Shown: in pieces, positions 57,463 through 64,000 of the stretch
How the letters are laid out: each line of letters opens with the position of its first letter
Numbering within the stretch: position 1 is the first letter of the stretch
Assembly (NCBI GenBank): GCA_943330855.2
Contig: CALQJI020000018.1
Span: forward strand, 1-64,000
Origin: Klebsiella pneumoniae
Lineage (GTDB): Bacteria; Verrucomicrobiota; Verrucomicrobiia; Limisphaerales; SXTU01
Direction: 5' to 3'
DNA: 64,000 nt
The notes under the pieces: generated by a model
Databases searched by the model: none
What the model was told of the DNA's origin: nothing
Seen by the model: the letters and a program-made list of their open reading frames with translations, nothing else
Translations under genes and position numbers: made by a program

Positions 57463-58749
57463 ATGATTTCGCGAGTAAAATCCGAGGCGCTCTTCGCCGA
57501 GTCGTTGCAGCACATTCCCGGCGGGGTGAACTCCCCAGTGCGCGCTTTCCGCGCGGTCGGCGGCCAACCCTTCTTCGTACAGTCTGCCAAGGCCGCGCGC
57601 GTGAAGACGGTGGATGGCGATGAGTTGATTGACTACGTCGGCACTTGGGGGCCGGCCATTCTCGGTCATTCGCATCCGAAAATCATTGCTGCCGTGAAGG
57701 CCGCCGCTGACCACGGCACGAGCTTCGGCATCCCAAACCCGGCTGAGGTCACGATGGCGCGGCTGATCAAGTCGCTCGTGCCCAGTGTGGACAAGGTGCG
57801 GATGTGCAACTCCGGCACTGAGGCGTGCATGAGCGCCATCCGGCTCGCACGCGGCTTCACGCGGCGCGACAAGATCATCAAGTTCGACGGCTGTTATCAC
57901 GGCCATGCGGACTGCCTGTTGGTGAAGGCCGGCTCCGGCGCACTCACGTTCGGCAACCCTGACAGCGCGGGCGTCCCGGCGGACACGGCGAAGCACACGC
58001 TCGTCCTGCCGTTCAACGACGTGGAGGCTTTGAAGGCGTGCTTCGCCGCAAACCGGGGCGAGATCGCCGCCGTGATCATTGAGCCGGTGCCGGGCAACGC
58101 GGGGCTGTATCTTCCGCGCCCGGGCTACTTGGAATTCCTCCGCCAGATCACAGCAGAGCAGGGGACCGTGCTCATCTTCGACGAGGTGATGACGGGCTTC
58201 CGCCTCGCCCCGGGCGGCGCGCAGGAACGCTTCGGCACCCGGCCGGACCTGAGTTGCTTCGGCAAGATCATCGGCGGCGGGCTGCCGGTCGGCGCGTTTG
58301 GCGGACGTGGTGACATCATGGACTACCTCGCGCCGTTGGGGCCGGTCTACCAAGCGGGCACGTTGAGCGGGAACCCGCTGGCCATGGCGGCGGGGATTGC
58401 CGCGCTGGAAGAGTTGCGGGCGGGAGATGCTTACGTGCAGTTGGAAGCCAAAGGCGCCCTCCTCGAAGCCGGCCTGCGCGAGGCCGCGAAGTCCGCCGGC
58501 GTCCCCGTCACGTTCAACCGTTGCGGTTCGATGTTCTGCGGCTACTTCACAGGCGAACCGGTTTGGAACCTCGCCGACGCGATGAAGGCCGACCGCGAGC
58601 GCTTCAAGAAATACTTCCACGGGATGCTGGCCGAGGGGGTCTATCTCGCGCCGTCGCAGTTCGAGACCGGCTTTCTCTCTACCGCGCACACGGAGGCGGA
58701 CATCGCGCACACCGTGCAAGCAGCCGCGCGGGTGATGAAGACGCTCTAG
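57463..58749 (+). CDS. hemL: glutamate-1-semialdehyde 2,1-aminomutase
   Basis: This 428-aa PLP enzyme makes 5-aminolevulinate in the C5 haem pathway. Marks: [20 protein letters not shown] near the N-terminus, [60 protein letters not shown], and the PLP lysine in [19 protein letters not shown]. It closes [20 protein letters not shown] and a C-terminal [14 protein letters not shown]. Length is typical. It stands alone; hemA is not in the window. Its start is 36 bp past a palindromic repeat. Confidence 0.98.
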   Translation: MISRVKSEALFAESLQHIPGGVNSPVRAFRAVGGQPFFVQSAKAARVKTVDGDELIDYVGTWGPAILGHSHPKIIAAVKAAADHGTSFGIPNPAEVTMARLIKSLVPSVDKVRMCNSGTEACMSAIRLARGFTRRDKIIKFDGCYHGHADCLLVKAGSGALTFGNPDSAGVPADTAKHTLVLPFNDVEALKACFAANRGEIAAVIIEPVPGNAGLYLPRPGYLEFLRQITAEQGTVLIFDEVMTGFRLAPGGAQERFGTRPDLSCFGKIIGGGLPVGAFGGRGDIMDYLAPLGPVYQAGTLSGNPLAMAAGIAALEELRAGDAYVQLEAKGALLEAGLREAAKSAGVPVTFNRCGSMFCGYFTGEPVWNLADAMKADRERFKKYFHGMLAEGVYLAPSQFETGFLSTAHTEADIAHTVQAAARVMKTL

Positions 58750-58753
58750 CCAA

Positions 58754-58778
58754 GTAGCCGCCGAGGTAAGGAGGCGGA
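58754..58778. repeat. single GTAGCCGCCGAGG repeat
   Basis: GTAGCCGCCGAGGTAAGGAG-GCGGA begins five bases past the hemL stop. Two more copies lie at 61476-61500 (same orientation) and 61544-61568 (opposite), as an inverted pair between the kinase and addA. Confidence 0.75.
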
Positions 58779-58852
58779 CTCGCTCGAGTATCCAACAGCG
58801 CGCTTTTGCACTGCACCTCGACCGATGGATGGCCTTGTTCGGTGAGGAGATT

Positions 58853-58875
58853 TGCAGCCCGAAGGCTGCGACTAC
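58853..58875. repeat. GTAGTCGCA-type REP unit overlapping the transaldolase stop
   Basis: On the minus strand the unit is GTAGTCGCAGCCTTCGGGCT-GCA, the same family as 15813-15836 and 15857-15879. The TAG of GTAG is the stop codon of the transaldolase gene (58872-58874). Confidence 0.8.
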
Positions 58876-59831
58876 TTCAGCTTTTCCGCGACCCACTTCT
58901 CCAGCTTGACCGTGTCTACGGCGAAGAGGCGGATGCCTTCCGAGAGCTTCTCGGTCGCCATCGCGTCTTCGTTGTGCTGCCAGCGGAAGGACTTCTCATC
59001 GAGTTGGATTTTCTCGCGGCCCAGTGTCGGGGCGGTGGCCGGGTCCAGCTTGCGGGTGACGGTGCCGGCGGTCTTCTGCATCTCTTCCAGCAACGCAGGG
59101 CTGATGGTGAGCAGGTCGCTGCCGGCGAGTTCGAGGATTTCGCCGACGTTGCGGAAGCTCGCGCCCATGACCTCGGTCTGGTGCCCGTGGCGCTTGTAGT
59201 AGTTGTAAATGGCCGTGACCGAAATCACGCCAGGGTCGTCCGCGCCGACGAAATCCTTGCCAGCGCTCTTCTTGTGCCAGTCGAGGATGCGGCCAACGAA
59301 CGGCGAGATCAGTTGCACGCCGGCCTCGGCGCACGCGACGGCTTGGGCGAAGGAGAAGAGCAGGGTGAGGTTGCAGGCGATGCCGGACTTCTTGAGTTCT
59401 TCGGCGGCGCGGATGCCTTCCCAAGTCGAAGCCAGCTTGATGAGCACGCGCTCTTTCGCGATACCGGCCTGCTGATAACGCGCGATGAGGGAGTGGGCCT
59501 TCGCGACGGACGCGGCGGTGTCGAAGGACAACCGCGCATCCACCTCGGTCGAGACGCGGTTGGGGACAATCTTGAGAATCTCTAGGCCGAATGCGACGGC
59601 GATTTGGTCCATCGCCGCGCCGAGTTGGGCGCTGCCGGTGGCGGACTGCTTCGCGTCGGCGATGGCCTGGTCCACGACGGCGGCGTATTCCGGCATCTGG
59701 GCGGCTTTGAGAATGAGGCTGGGATTGGTGGTGGCGTCGCGGGGCTGATATTTGCGGATGCTCTCGAAGTCACCGGTGTCGGCGACGACGATGGTGTGTT
59801 GCTTCAGGCTGGCGAGGAGGTTGGTGCTCAT
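58872..59831 (-). CDS. tal: transaldolase
   Basis: The 319-aa enzyme moves dihydroxyacetone units in the pentose phosphate pathway. It shows [25 protein letters not shown], with the active-site Asp, and [20 protein letters not shown], which carries the Schiff-base Lys. The later [20 protein letters not shown] and [20 protein letters not shown] complete the long (TalB-type) family. The ATG at 59831 ([13 protein letters not shown]) is preferred over an upstream ATG 20 codons earlier, which would add a non-family leader. Its TAG stop lies in a REP. Confidence 0.97.
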   Translation of the reverse strand: MSTNLLASLKQHTIVVADTGDFESIRKYQPRDATTNPSLILKAAQMPEYAAVVDQAIADAKQSATGSAQLGAAMDQIAVAFGLEILKIVPNRVSTEVDARLSFDTAASVAKAHSLIARYQQAGIAKERVLIKLASTWEGIRAAEELKKSGIACNLTLLFSFAQAVACAEAGVQLISPFVGRILDWHKKSAGKDFVGADDPGVISVTAIYNYYKRHGHQTEVMGASFRNVGEILELAGSDLLTISPALLEEMQKTAGTVTRKLDPATAPTLGREKIQLDEKSFRWQHNEDAMATEKLSEGIRLFAVDTVKLEKWVAEKLK

Positions 59832-59965
59832 ATTGGTTGGGAGGATTGGCTCGGTGTTGGTGGCAAGATCAGCGGGTGATTTACGTGGCAACGCGCGGGT
59901 GGCGTCAACTCATTCCGTTGCGGACGAACCCAACTGCGACTTGCTAACCCTCCAGCCCACTCCTA

Positions 59966-61453
59966 GTGTCGGTGCCGAGAAAAATGTCGCCTGTTCCCGT
60001 CAAGTTGCCGCCTGCCCGCTCTGCGGGGGCCGCCCCTCCCCGTGCTGGTTCACCACCTGTCGCCAAGGTCGTGGTGAAGGCCGCAACCATCGCCCGTCCG
60101 CGCGTGCTCACAGTGGATGACACGCCCGAGGCGCTGCGCCAGCTCCGCGATTGCCTCAAGACGCTCAACGCGGAGTGCTTCACCTGCGGCAGCGGGGTTT
60201 CGGCGATTGAGTTTCTGAGCAAGGAGCTCGTGGATCTCGCCATTGTCGACGTGTCCATGCCGGGCATGGACGGCTTCGAAGTTTGCCGAGCCATCAAGCA
60301 CGACCCGCGCACGGCGGGCATCCCCGTCATCCTCGTCACGGGTGACATCAAGTCAGAAGACACGAACCGGGGCATCGAGATGGGGGCGTTCGATTACCTG
60401 ACCAAGCCGGTGGATTTACAGGAATGCACCGTTCGTATCCATGCTGCGCTGGCGGTGAAAGCTCTGGAGGCCGAGTTGAAAGCCCAGCTCATGGCCCCGG
60501 AAGAGCAGCGCCGCGTCCAGACCGAGCTGACGAAAAAGATGACGGACTTCCAGCACGGCATGACGACGGCGCACTGGCAGAAGCGCTTCGGCCAGCTCTC
60601 GGCGGCCTTTGTGGATGACATCCATCACCCCATCGCCCACGCGTTGGCCAGCCTACGCATCCTGATGGTCGACGAGCGGTTGAAGGACGACGTGCGCCAG
60701 AGGCTGATGCTCCTGCACGGGGAATTTCAGCAAGTCAACGGCCACCTCCGCAGGCTCCTCAACATCTCAGTTTACAGCCGCACCCCGCAACTTCTGCGCC
60801 CGGCTGAGATTGTCGCCGATGTGACTAAGTTGCTCGCACCGGAGTTCGCCTACCACGGCATTACGCTCGACCAACAGCTCGACCCCTCCGTCCAGTGGTG
60901 GGGGATGAGGAGCGAAATTAGCCGCGCATTCCTCTACATTTTGCACAATGCCATCGAGTCGCTCACCGAGCGCGGCCCGGTCATCAAGCGCCGTTTCGAC
61001 GACGAGTCCGAGGAAGAACAGTCGAAGGAAGACCCTAATAAGCAGAGCATCATCATGCTGCAAGTCGAACAGAGTCAGGGCAATGTGGTCATCCAGATTC
61101 GCGACAACGGCCCTGGCATCGCGAGGGAGCTGCACGAGAAGATTTGGGACCCTTATTACACCACCAAGACTCCCCCGCACACCGGTGCCGGACTGCACTT
61201 GGCCCGCGCGATTGTTCAAGCAGCAGGCGGGCACATTGTGCTGAAGTCTCCTGGCCCCGATTGCTCCACGCAGTTTTCCATCATGCTGCCGGTGAATGTA
61301 GCGGAGGAGGAGTTGCCCGCAGAAGAAGTGCCGCTGGAGGAACTTTCCGCCGAAGAAGCTCTGGTGGAGGAAGCCGAGCAGGTGTTTAGCGAGGAGGGCG
61401 ATATCGCGCTCGCCGAGCCGCAGCAGGAAGAAGCGCCGGCCAGTCAGGTCTGA
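59966..61453 (+). CDS. receiver-histidine kinase hybrid with acidic tail
   Basis: The 495-aa soluble protein has a proline/alanine-rich leader. A receiver domain follows (about residues 45-165: RVLTVDDTPEAL, phospho-Asp in AIVDVSMPGMDG, ILVTGD, YLTKPVD), then a helical linker and a dimerisation helix with a possible His in FVDDIHHPIAHALASLRILM. The HATPase domain has LHNAIES (N box), RDNGPGIA, IWDPYYTTK and HTGAGLHLARAIVQ. The last ~50 residues are a Glu-rich repeat (EELPAEEVPLEEL). A GTG at 59966 and an ATG at 59984 are both possible starts. Signals and partner are unknown. Confidence 0.88.
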   Translation: MSVPRKMSPVPVKLPPARSAGAAPPRAGSPPVAKVVVKAATIARPRVLTVDDTPEALRQLRDCLKTLNAECFTCGSGVSAIEFLSKELVDLAIVDVSMPGMDGFEVCRAIKHDPRTAGIPVILVTGDIKSEDTNRGIEMGAFDYLTKPVDLQECTVRIHAALAVKALEAELKAQLMAPEEQRRVQTELTKKMTDFQHGMTTAHWQKRFGQLSAAFVDDIHHPIAHALASLRILMVDERLKDDVRQRLMLLHGEFQQVNGHLRRLLNISVYSRTPQLLRPAEIVADVTKLLAPEFAYHGITLDQQLDPSVQWWGMRSEISRAFLYILHNAIESLTERGPVIKRRFDDESEEEQSKEDPNKQSIIMLQVEQSQGNVVIQIRDNGPGIARELHEKIWDPYYTTKTPPHTGAGLHLARAIVQAAGGHIVLKSPGPDCSTQFSIMLPVNVAEEELPAEEVPLEELSAEEALVEEAEQVFSEEGDIALAEPQQEEAPASQV

Positions 61454-61475
61454 ACGGGCGGTTCAAGCGTGTCGC

Positions 61476-61568
61476 GTAGGCCCCGAGGTAAGGAGGCGGA
61501 GCCTTGCGACTGCTCAAGTCTTGCTACCGCCCGGGGCGTCCGGTCATCCTCCTCACCTCGGCGGCTAC
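61476..61568. repeat. inverted pair of GTAG-CCGAGG repeats overlapping the addA stop
   Basis: The copy at 61476-61500 (GTAGGCCCCGAGGTAAGGAG-GCGGA) faces a copy at 61544-61568 read on the minus strand as GTAGCCGCCGAGGTGAGGAG. The second supplies the TAG stop of addA (61565-61567). The pair occupies nearly the whole convergent gap and could terminate both transcripts. Confidence 0.8.
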
Positions 61569-64000
61569 AGCAGCTCCGTCCGCCCCAGCGCGAGGAAGTG
61601 CAGCCAGGTGCGCGTGACCTTCTTCCCGTAAATCCGTTCCAACGCCTCCGCGTAGAGCGAGAGTTGCGGGCCGTGCTCCCGCACCTTCGCCGGCAGCTCC
61701 GCTTCGTCGAAATGATCGGTCTTGTAGTCGAGCAGCCAAATTTCTTGTGGCCCAAACACCACTAGGTCCGCCACGCCTTGCACGATGACGAACTCGGCGC
61801 TCGGACTCCCGCTCCCTTCCTCGTAGGGGGGGAGAGGGTTGGGGTGAGGGGTTGCGTGCGTCGGCGTTGGCGACCCTCGCCCTTCATCCGGCCTGCGGCC
61901 ACCTTCTCCCCTCCTCCGAGGAAGGGAGAAGGCACCCTCGTAGTTTCCGGTTGGCATTCCCCTGTCTGCCAGTGCGTCCTGCCTCCTGTCTCCTGTCTCC
62001 TGCCCCGGCATCAACCCCATCGCCACCAACTCGTTCACGGTGAAGCGTGCGGTGAAGGGGACTTCGCGTTGCACCCGGCTGGCGTTGGCGCGCACTTGCT
62101 GGCCGATGGCTGATTCCCAGAACGTCAGCAGCGCCGTGAAGTCCAGTGCGGCGGCTTCGCGCTCGGACAACACGCCCGCTTCGGTGAGGCGCGCGGCTTC
62201 GTTGCGCAAGTCCAGTGCGGTCGCGTTGCGGGCGAGGTCCACGCACTGGAGGAACGCGTGGTGCGCGAGGCCAACTTGCGTGGCAGTGAGGCCGTTGCGA
62301 TTGCGCGGGGCAACGGTGAAACGCGGGGCGAAGGGGGCCGTCGCTTCGGGCTCCAACTCAGCCGCACGACGGCGCAACACGGTGACGGAGGTCTTGGCGG
62401 GTTCGTGGGTGGCGGCGGCGTGCGGGTAACTCCACTCCAGCTTCGCGCGGAGCCGGGCGATGGTGGCGGCAGGCGTCTCGCCTGCCGTAGAGGGCGGCGT
62501 CCCGCCGCCCGGACTTGGGCTGGGAAGTAGGGGAACGAGTTCAGCCTCCGTGGCGTTCTTTCCGCCGGGCGGGACGCCCAGCTCTACGGCAGGCTGGATG
62601 CCCGCCACCATGAGGCGCTCGTCATCGGCGGCGTAGAGTTGCCAACTCAGCAGCGCGTTCTGGCCCGCCGCGTCGTTTCGCCAATCTTTCTCCGTGGCCA
62701 CGTTCGGGAGCCAACGGCGCAGCCAGTCCAGCGGGCGGCGGGCTTTCAAGAGCGCGAGGTCGTTCAGCTCCGTCGCTGGCCCGCGCCACTTCTCGGCGAC
62801 TTCCTTGCCCGTGTCGGTGCCGACGAGCAGCAGCGTGTCGCGGGCGCGGGTGAGGGCGACGTAGAGCAGGCGCAGCTCTTCGCCGAGCAGTTCGCGTCGG
62901 CCACGGCGTTGGGCCAGCCAGTGCGGGAGGCTCGCGTAACGGCGTTCGCGGCCGGGCGGGGCGACCATCGGGCAGAGGCCGAATTCCTCGTCGAGCAGGA
63001 TGTCGCCGCGCAGGTCGCGCTCATTGAACATCGTGCCGAGGCCAGCCACCACGACGACGGGGAACTCCAGGCCTTTGCTTTGGTGGATGCTCATCAGGCG
63101 CACGGCGTTGTCGGTCGGCGCGGGCGCGGGCGCGTGGTCCAGTTCCGCCTCTTCCTGCGCGGCGATGAACTGGAGGAAGCGGTGGAGGCCCTGGCGTTGG
63201 TAAGGGTCGAACTGGCGGGCGAGGTCGAGCAGGCGGCGGACGTTGGCGACGCGTTCGGCTCCGCGTGGTTCGGCGAGCAGAAGCGATTCGAAATGCGTCT
63301 CGGCCAGGACGCGCTCAAGGCATTGCGTGAGGGAGCTGAGGCGGAGCAGTTCGCGCCAGGCGGTGAAGCGGGTGAGGAAGGCGGCGGCTTTAGGGAATAG
63401 GGAATGGGGAATGGGGAATGGGGAATCGGCCGCAGGCTGTGGAGCGCGGACGCCTACGTCCGCAGCAGGTTCGGGGGTGGGGGAAGCGGCTGCGGAGGTG
63501 GGCGTCCGCGCTCCTTTTACGAGGGCGTCCCAGAGGAGGCGTTCGTCGTTGGCGGCGCGGAGGGCGACGAGGTCTTCCAAGCTCATCGCGACGAGCGGGG
63601 AACGCAGGACGGCGAGGAGGGGGAGGTCTTGCAGCGGGTTGTCGAGGAGGCGCAGGAGGTTGAGGAGGTCGCTGACTTCGAGGGCTTCGTAGAAGCCGCC
63701 GCGCGCGGCGTGGAGGGGGACGCCGATGCGGTGGAATTCCTGGGCGTAGCTTTCCACGCGGCTGCCGGGGGAGCGCATCAGCACGACCATGTCGCGCCAC
63801 TCGACGGGGCGTGGTTTTTTAGAGTCTGCGTCCATGACTTCTTGGCCGCTGGCTTGCAAGGCGCGGAGGCGGAGGGCCACGCAGCGGGCTTCGCGCTCGA
63901 CGGCGAGGAGGTCGAGTAACTCGGTGGTGGTGGGGTCGTCGGTGGGTTCGTCGTCGGTGGCGTCGGTGGTGAGGAGGTGGAGTTCGACGCGGGGGACGGC
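61565..64000 (-). CDS. addA: ATP-dependent helicase/nuclease AddA-like, C-terminal 811 aa (continues past the window edge)
   Basis: AddA is the helicase-nuclease subunit of AddAB, which resects double-strand breaks. The visible part starts within the UvrD-like C-terminal helicase region: RDMVVLMRSPGSRVESYAQE, GGFYEALEVSDLLNLLRLLD-NPLQDLPLLAVLRSPL, MSIHQSKGLEFPVVVVAGLG (motif V) and EELRLLYVALTRARDTLLLV (motif VI). The C-terminal PDDEXK nuclease has VGLAHHAFLQ, then VQGVADLVVFGPQEIWLLDY-KTD with the catalytic Asp and Lys. Three palindromic repeats lie within the frame without breaking it, adding about 30-50 residues each. The stop is in a fourth repeat. Identity is clear; whether all inserts are tolerated is inference from the open frame. 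Confidence 0.9.
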   Translation of the reverse strand, partial: AVPRVELHLLTTDATDDEPTDDPTTTELLDLLAVEREARCVALRLRALQASGQEVMDADSKKPRPVEWRDMVVLMRSPGSRVESYAQEFHRIGVPLHAARGGFYEALEVSDLLNLLRLLDNPLQDLPLLAVLRSPLVAMSLEDLVALRAANDERLLWDALVKGARTPTSAAASPTPEPAADVGVRAPQPAADSPFPIPHSLFPKAAAFLTRFTAWRELLRLSSLTQCLERVLAETHFESLLLAEPRGAERVANVRRLLDLARQFDPYQRQGLHRFLQFIAAQEEAELDHAPAPAPTDNAVRLMSIHQSKGLEFPVVVVAGLGTMFNERDLRGDILLDEEFGLCPMVAPPGRERRYASLPHWLAQRRGRRELLGEELRLLYVALTRARDTLLLVGTDTGKEVAEKWRGPATELNDLALLKARRPLDWLRRWLPNVATEKDWRNDAAGQNALLSWQLYAADDERLMVAGIQPAVELGVPPGGKNATEAELVPLLPSPSPGGGTPPSTAGETPAATIARLRAKLEWSYPHAAATHEPAKTSVTVLRRRAAELEPEATAPFAPRFTVAPRNRNGLTATQVGLAHHAFLQCVDLARNATALDLRNEAARLTEAGVLSEREAAALDFTALLTFWESAIGQQVRANASRVQREVPFTARFTVNELVAMGLMPGQETGDRRQDALADRGMPTGNYEGAFSLPRRRGEGGRRPDEGRGSPTPTHATPHPNPLPPYEEGSGSPSAEFVIVQGVADLVVFGPQEIWLLDYKTDHFDEAELPAKVREHGPQLSLYAEALERIYGKKVTRTWLHFLALGRTELL
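61812..61928. repeat. palindromic insertion 1 in addA (nuclease domain)
   Basis: CTCCCTTCCTCG (61812-61823) and CGAGGAAGGGAG (61917-61928) are perfect 12-bp inverted repeats bounding exactly 117 bp (39 codons). The interior has GTTGGGGTGAGGGG and CATCCGGCCTGCGGCCACCT, the signature of the family at 23804-24013 and 40009-40134. It encodes a Pro/Gly/Arg-rich loop (RRGEGGRRPDEGRG, HPNPLPPYEEG) just before the catalytic VQGVADLVV strand. A CTGTCTC-type tandem lies next to it (61978-62003). Confidence 0.85.
62463..62607. repeat. palindromic insertion 2 in addA
   Basis: Two inverted units face each other. One holds the hairpins GGCAGGCGTCTCGCCTGCC (62468-62486) and GGGCGGCGTCCCGCCGCCC (62492-62510) around GTAGAG. 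The other reads on the minus strand GCCTGCCGTAGAGCTGGGCG-TCCCGCC. Both encode Pro/Gly-rich text in the addA frame (VELGVPPGGK; PGGGTPPSTAGETPAA). The GTAG is read in a frame that avoids its TAG. Confidence 0.85.
63392..63514. repeat. palindromic insertion 3 in addA, RAYT-type REP core plus heptamer tandem
   Basis: A run of five GGGGAAT-like heptamers (63392-63427) is followed by GGAGCGCGGACGCCTACGTC-CGCAGC (63441-63466). Its inverted partner (63489-63514) reads on the minus strand GGAGCGCGGACGCCCACCTC-CGCAGC. The GGAGCGCGG...CCGCAG core is that of the REPs flanking the RAYT gene. The frame stays open and encodes GARTPTSAA...AADVGVRAP and PFPIPHSLF. Confidence 0.85.

Overview
The window is GC-rich, densely coded and typical of a free-living Verrucomicrobiota bacterium (possibly a Pedosphaera/Limisphaera-type lineage; this is an inference). 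The basis is three loci of Planctomycete/Verrucomicrobia-type Tat-exported DUF1501 proteins with DUF1549/DUF1553 partners, a DUF1080 protein, many secreted sugar- and ester-active enzymes, and a very heavy load of short intergenic palindromes. No rRNA or tRNA gene and no CRISPR array was seen.

Layout. 1-2.2 kb is a scrap zone: the 3' end of an ISL3 transposase, detached C-terminal gene pieces, a DUF433/DUF5615 toxin-antitoxin-like pair and a duplicated copy of the smc 3' end. 2.2-18.9 kb holds smc, a DUF1080 protein, a Gfo/Idh/MocA oxidoreductase, a small lipoprotein, a XerC/D recombinase, an orphan FtsX-like permease, an M29 aminopeptidase, a lone receiver, a CocE-type hydrolase fused to leucine-rich repeats, an extended SDR and a TPR/beta-barrel protein. 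19-24 kb is accessory: a RAYT transposase between two REP pairs, a broken formylglycine-enzyme-like gene, a fibronectin-like protein, a 21-bp periodic repeat and duplicated palindromes. 24-45 kb carries the DUF1501/DUF1549 loci, two short hydrolase/reductase operons, an overlapping amidase-folA-rbsD/fucU operon, a 595-aa exported protein, a methyltransferase and dapF. 44.8-50.3 kb is a minus-strand surface-sugar cluster (cupin, C-methyltransferase, SDR, methyltransferase, GT2) ending with a lipoate ligase, and diverges from rapA. 53.5-64 kb holds a large unknown secreted protein, alkD, a GDSL esterase, hemL, transaldolase, a receiver-histidine kinase and the 3' part of addA.

The most interesting signal is the behaviour of the palindromic repeats. 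At least six unrelated repeat families occur. Three separate palindromes sit inside the addA reading frame without breaking it, and a fourth sits in a DUF1549/DUF1553 gene whose paralogue in the same window lacks it. This resembles the Rickettsia palindromic elements but in a very different phylum. One addA insert shares the core of the REPs that flank the RAYT gene, suggesting a source of mobility. Several genes also take their stop codon from a repeat, and one Tat-exported protein takes its start region from one. All family assignments are from motif recognition by eye; no database search was run.
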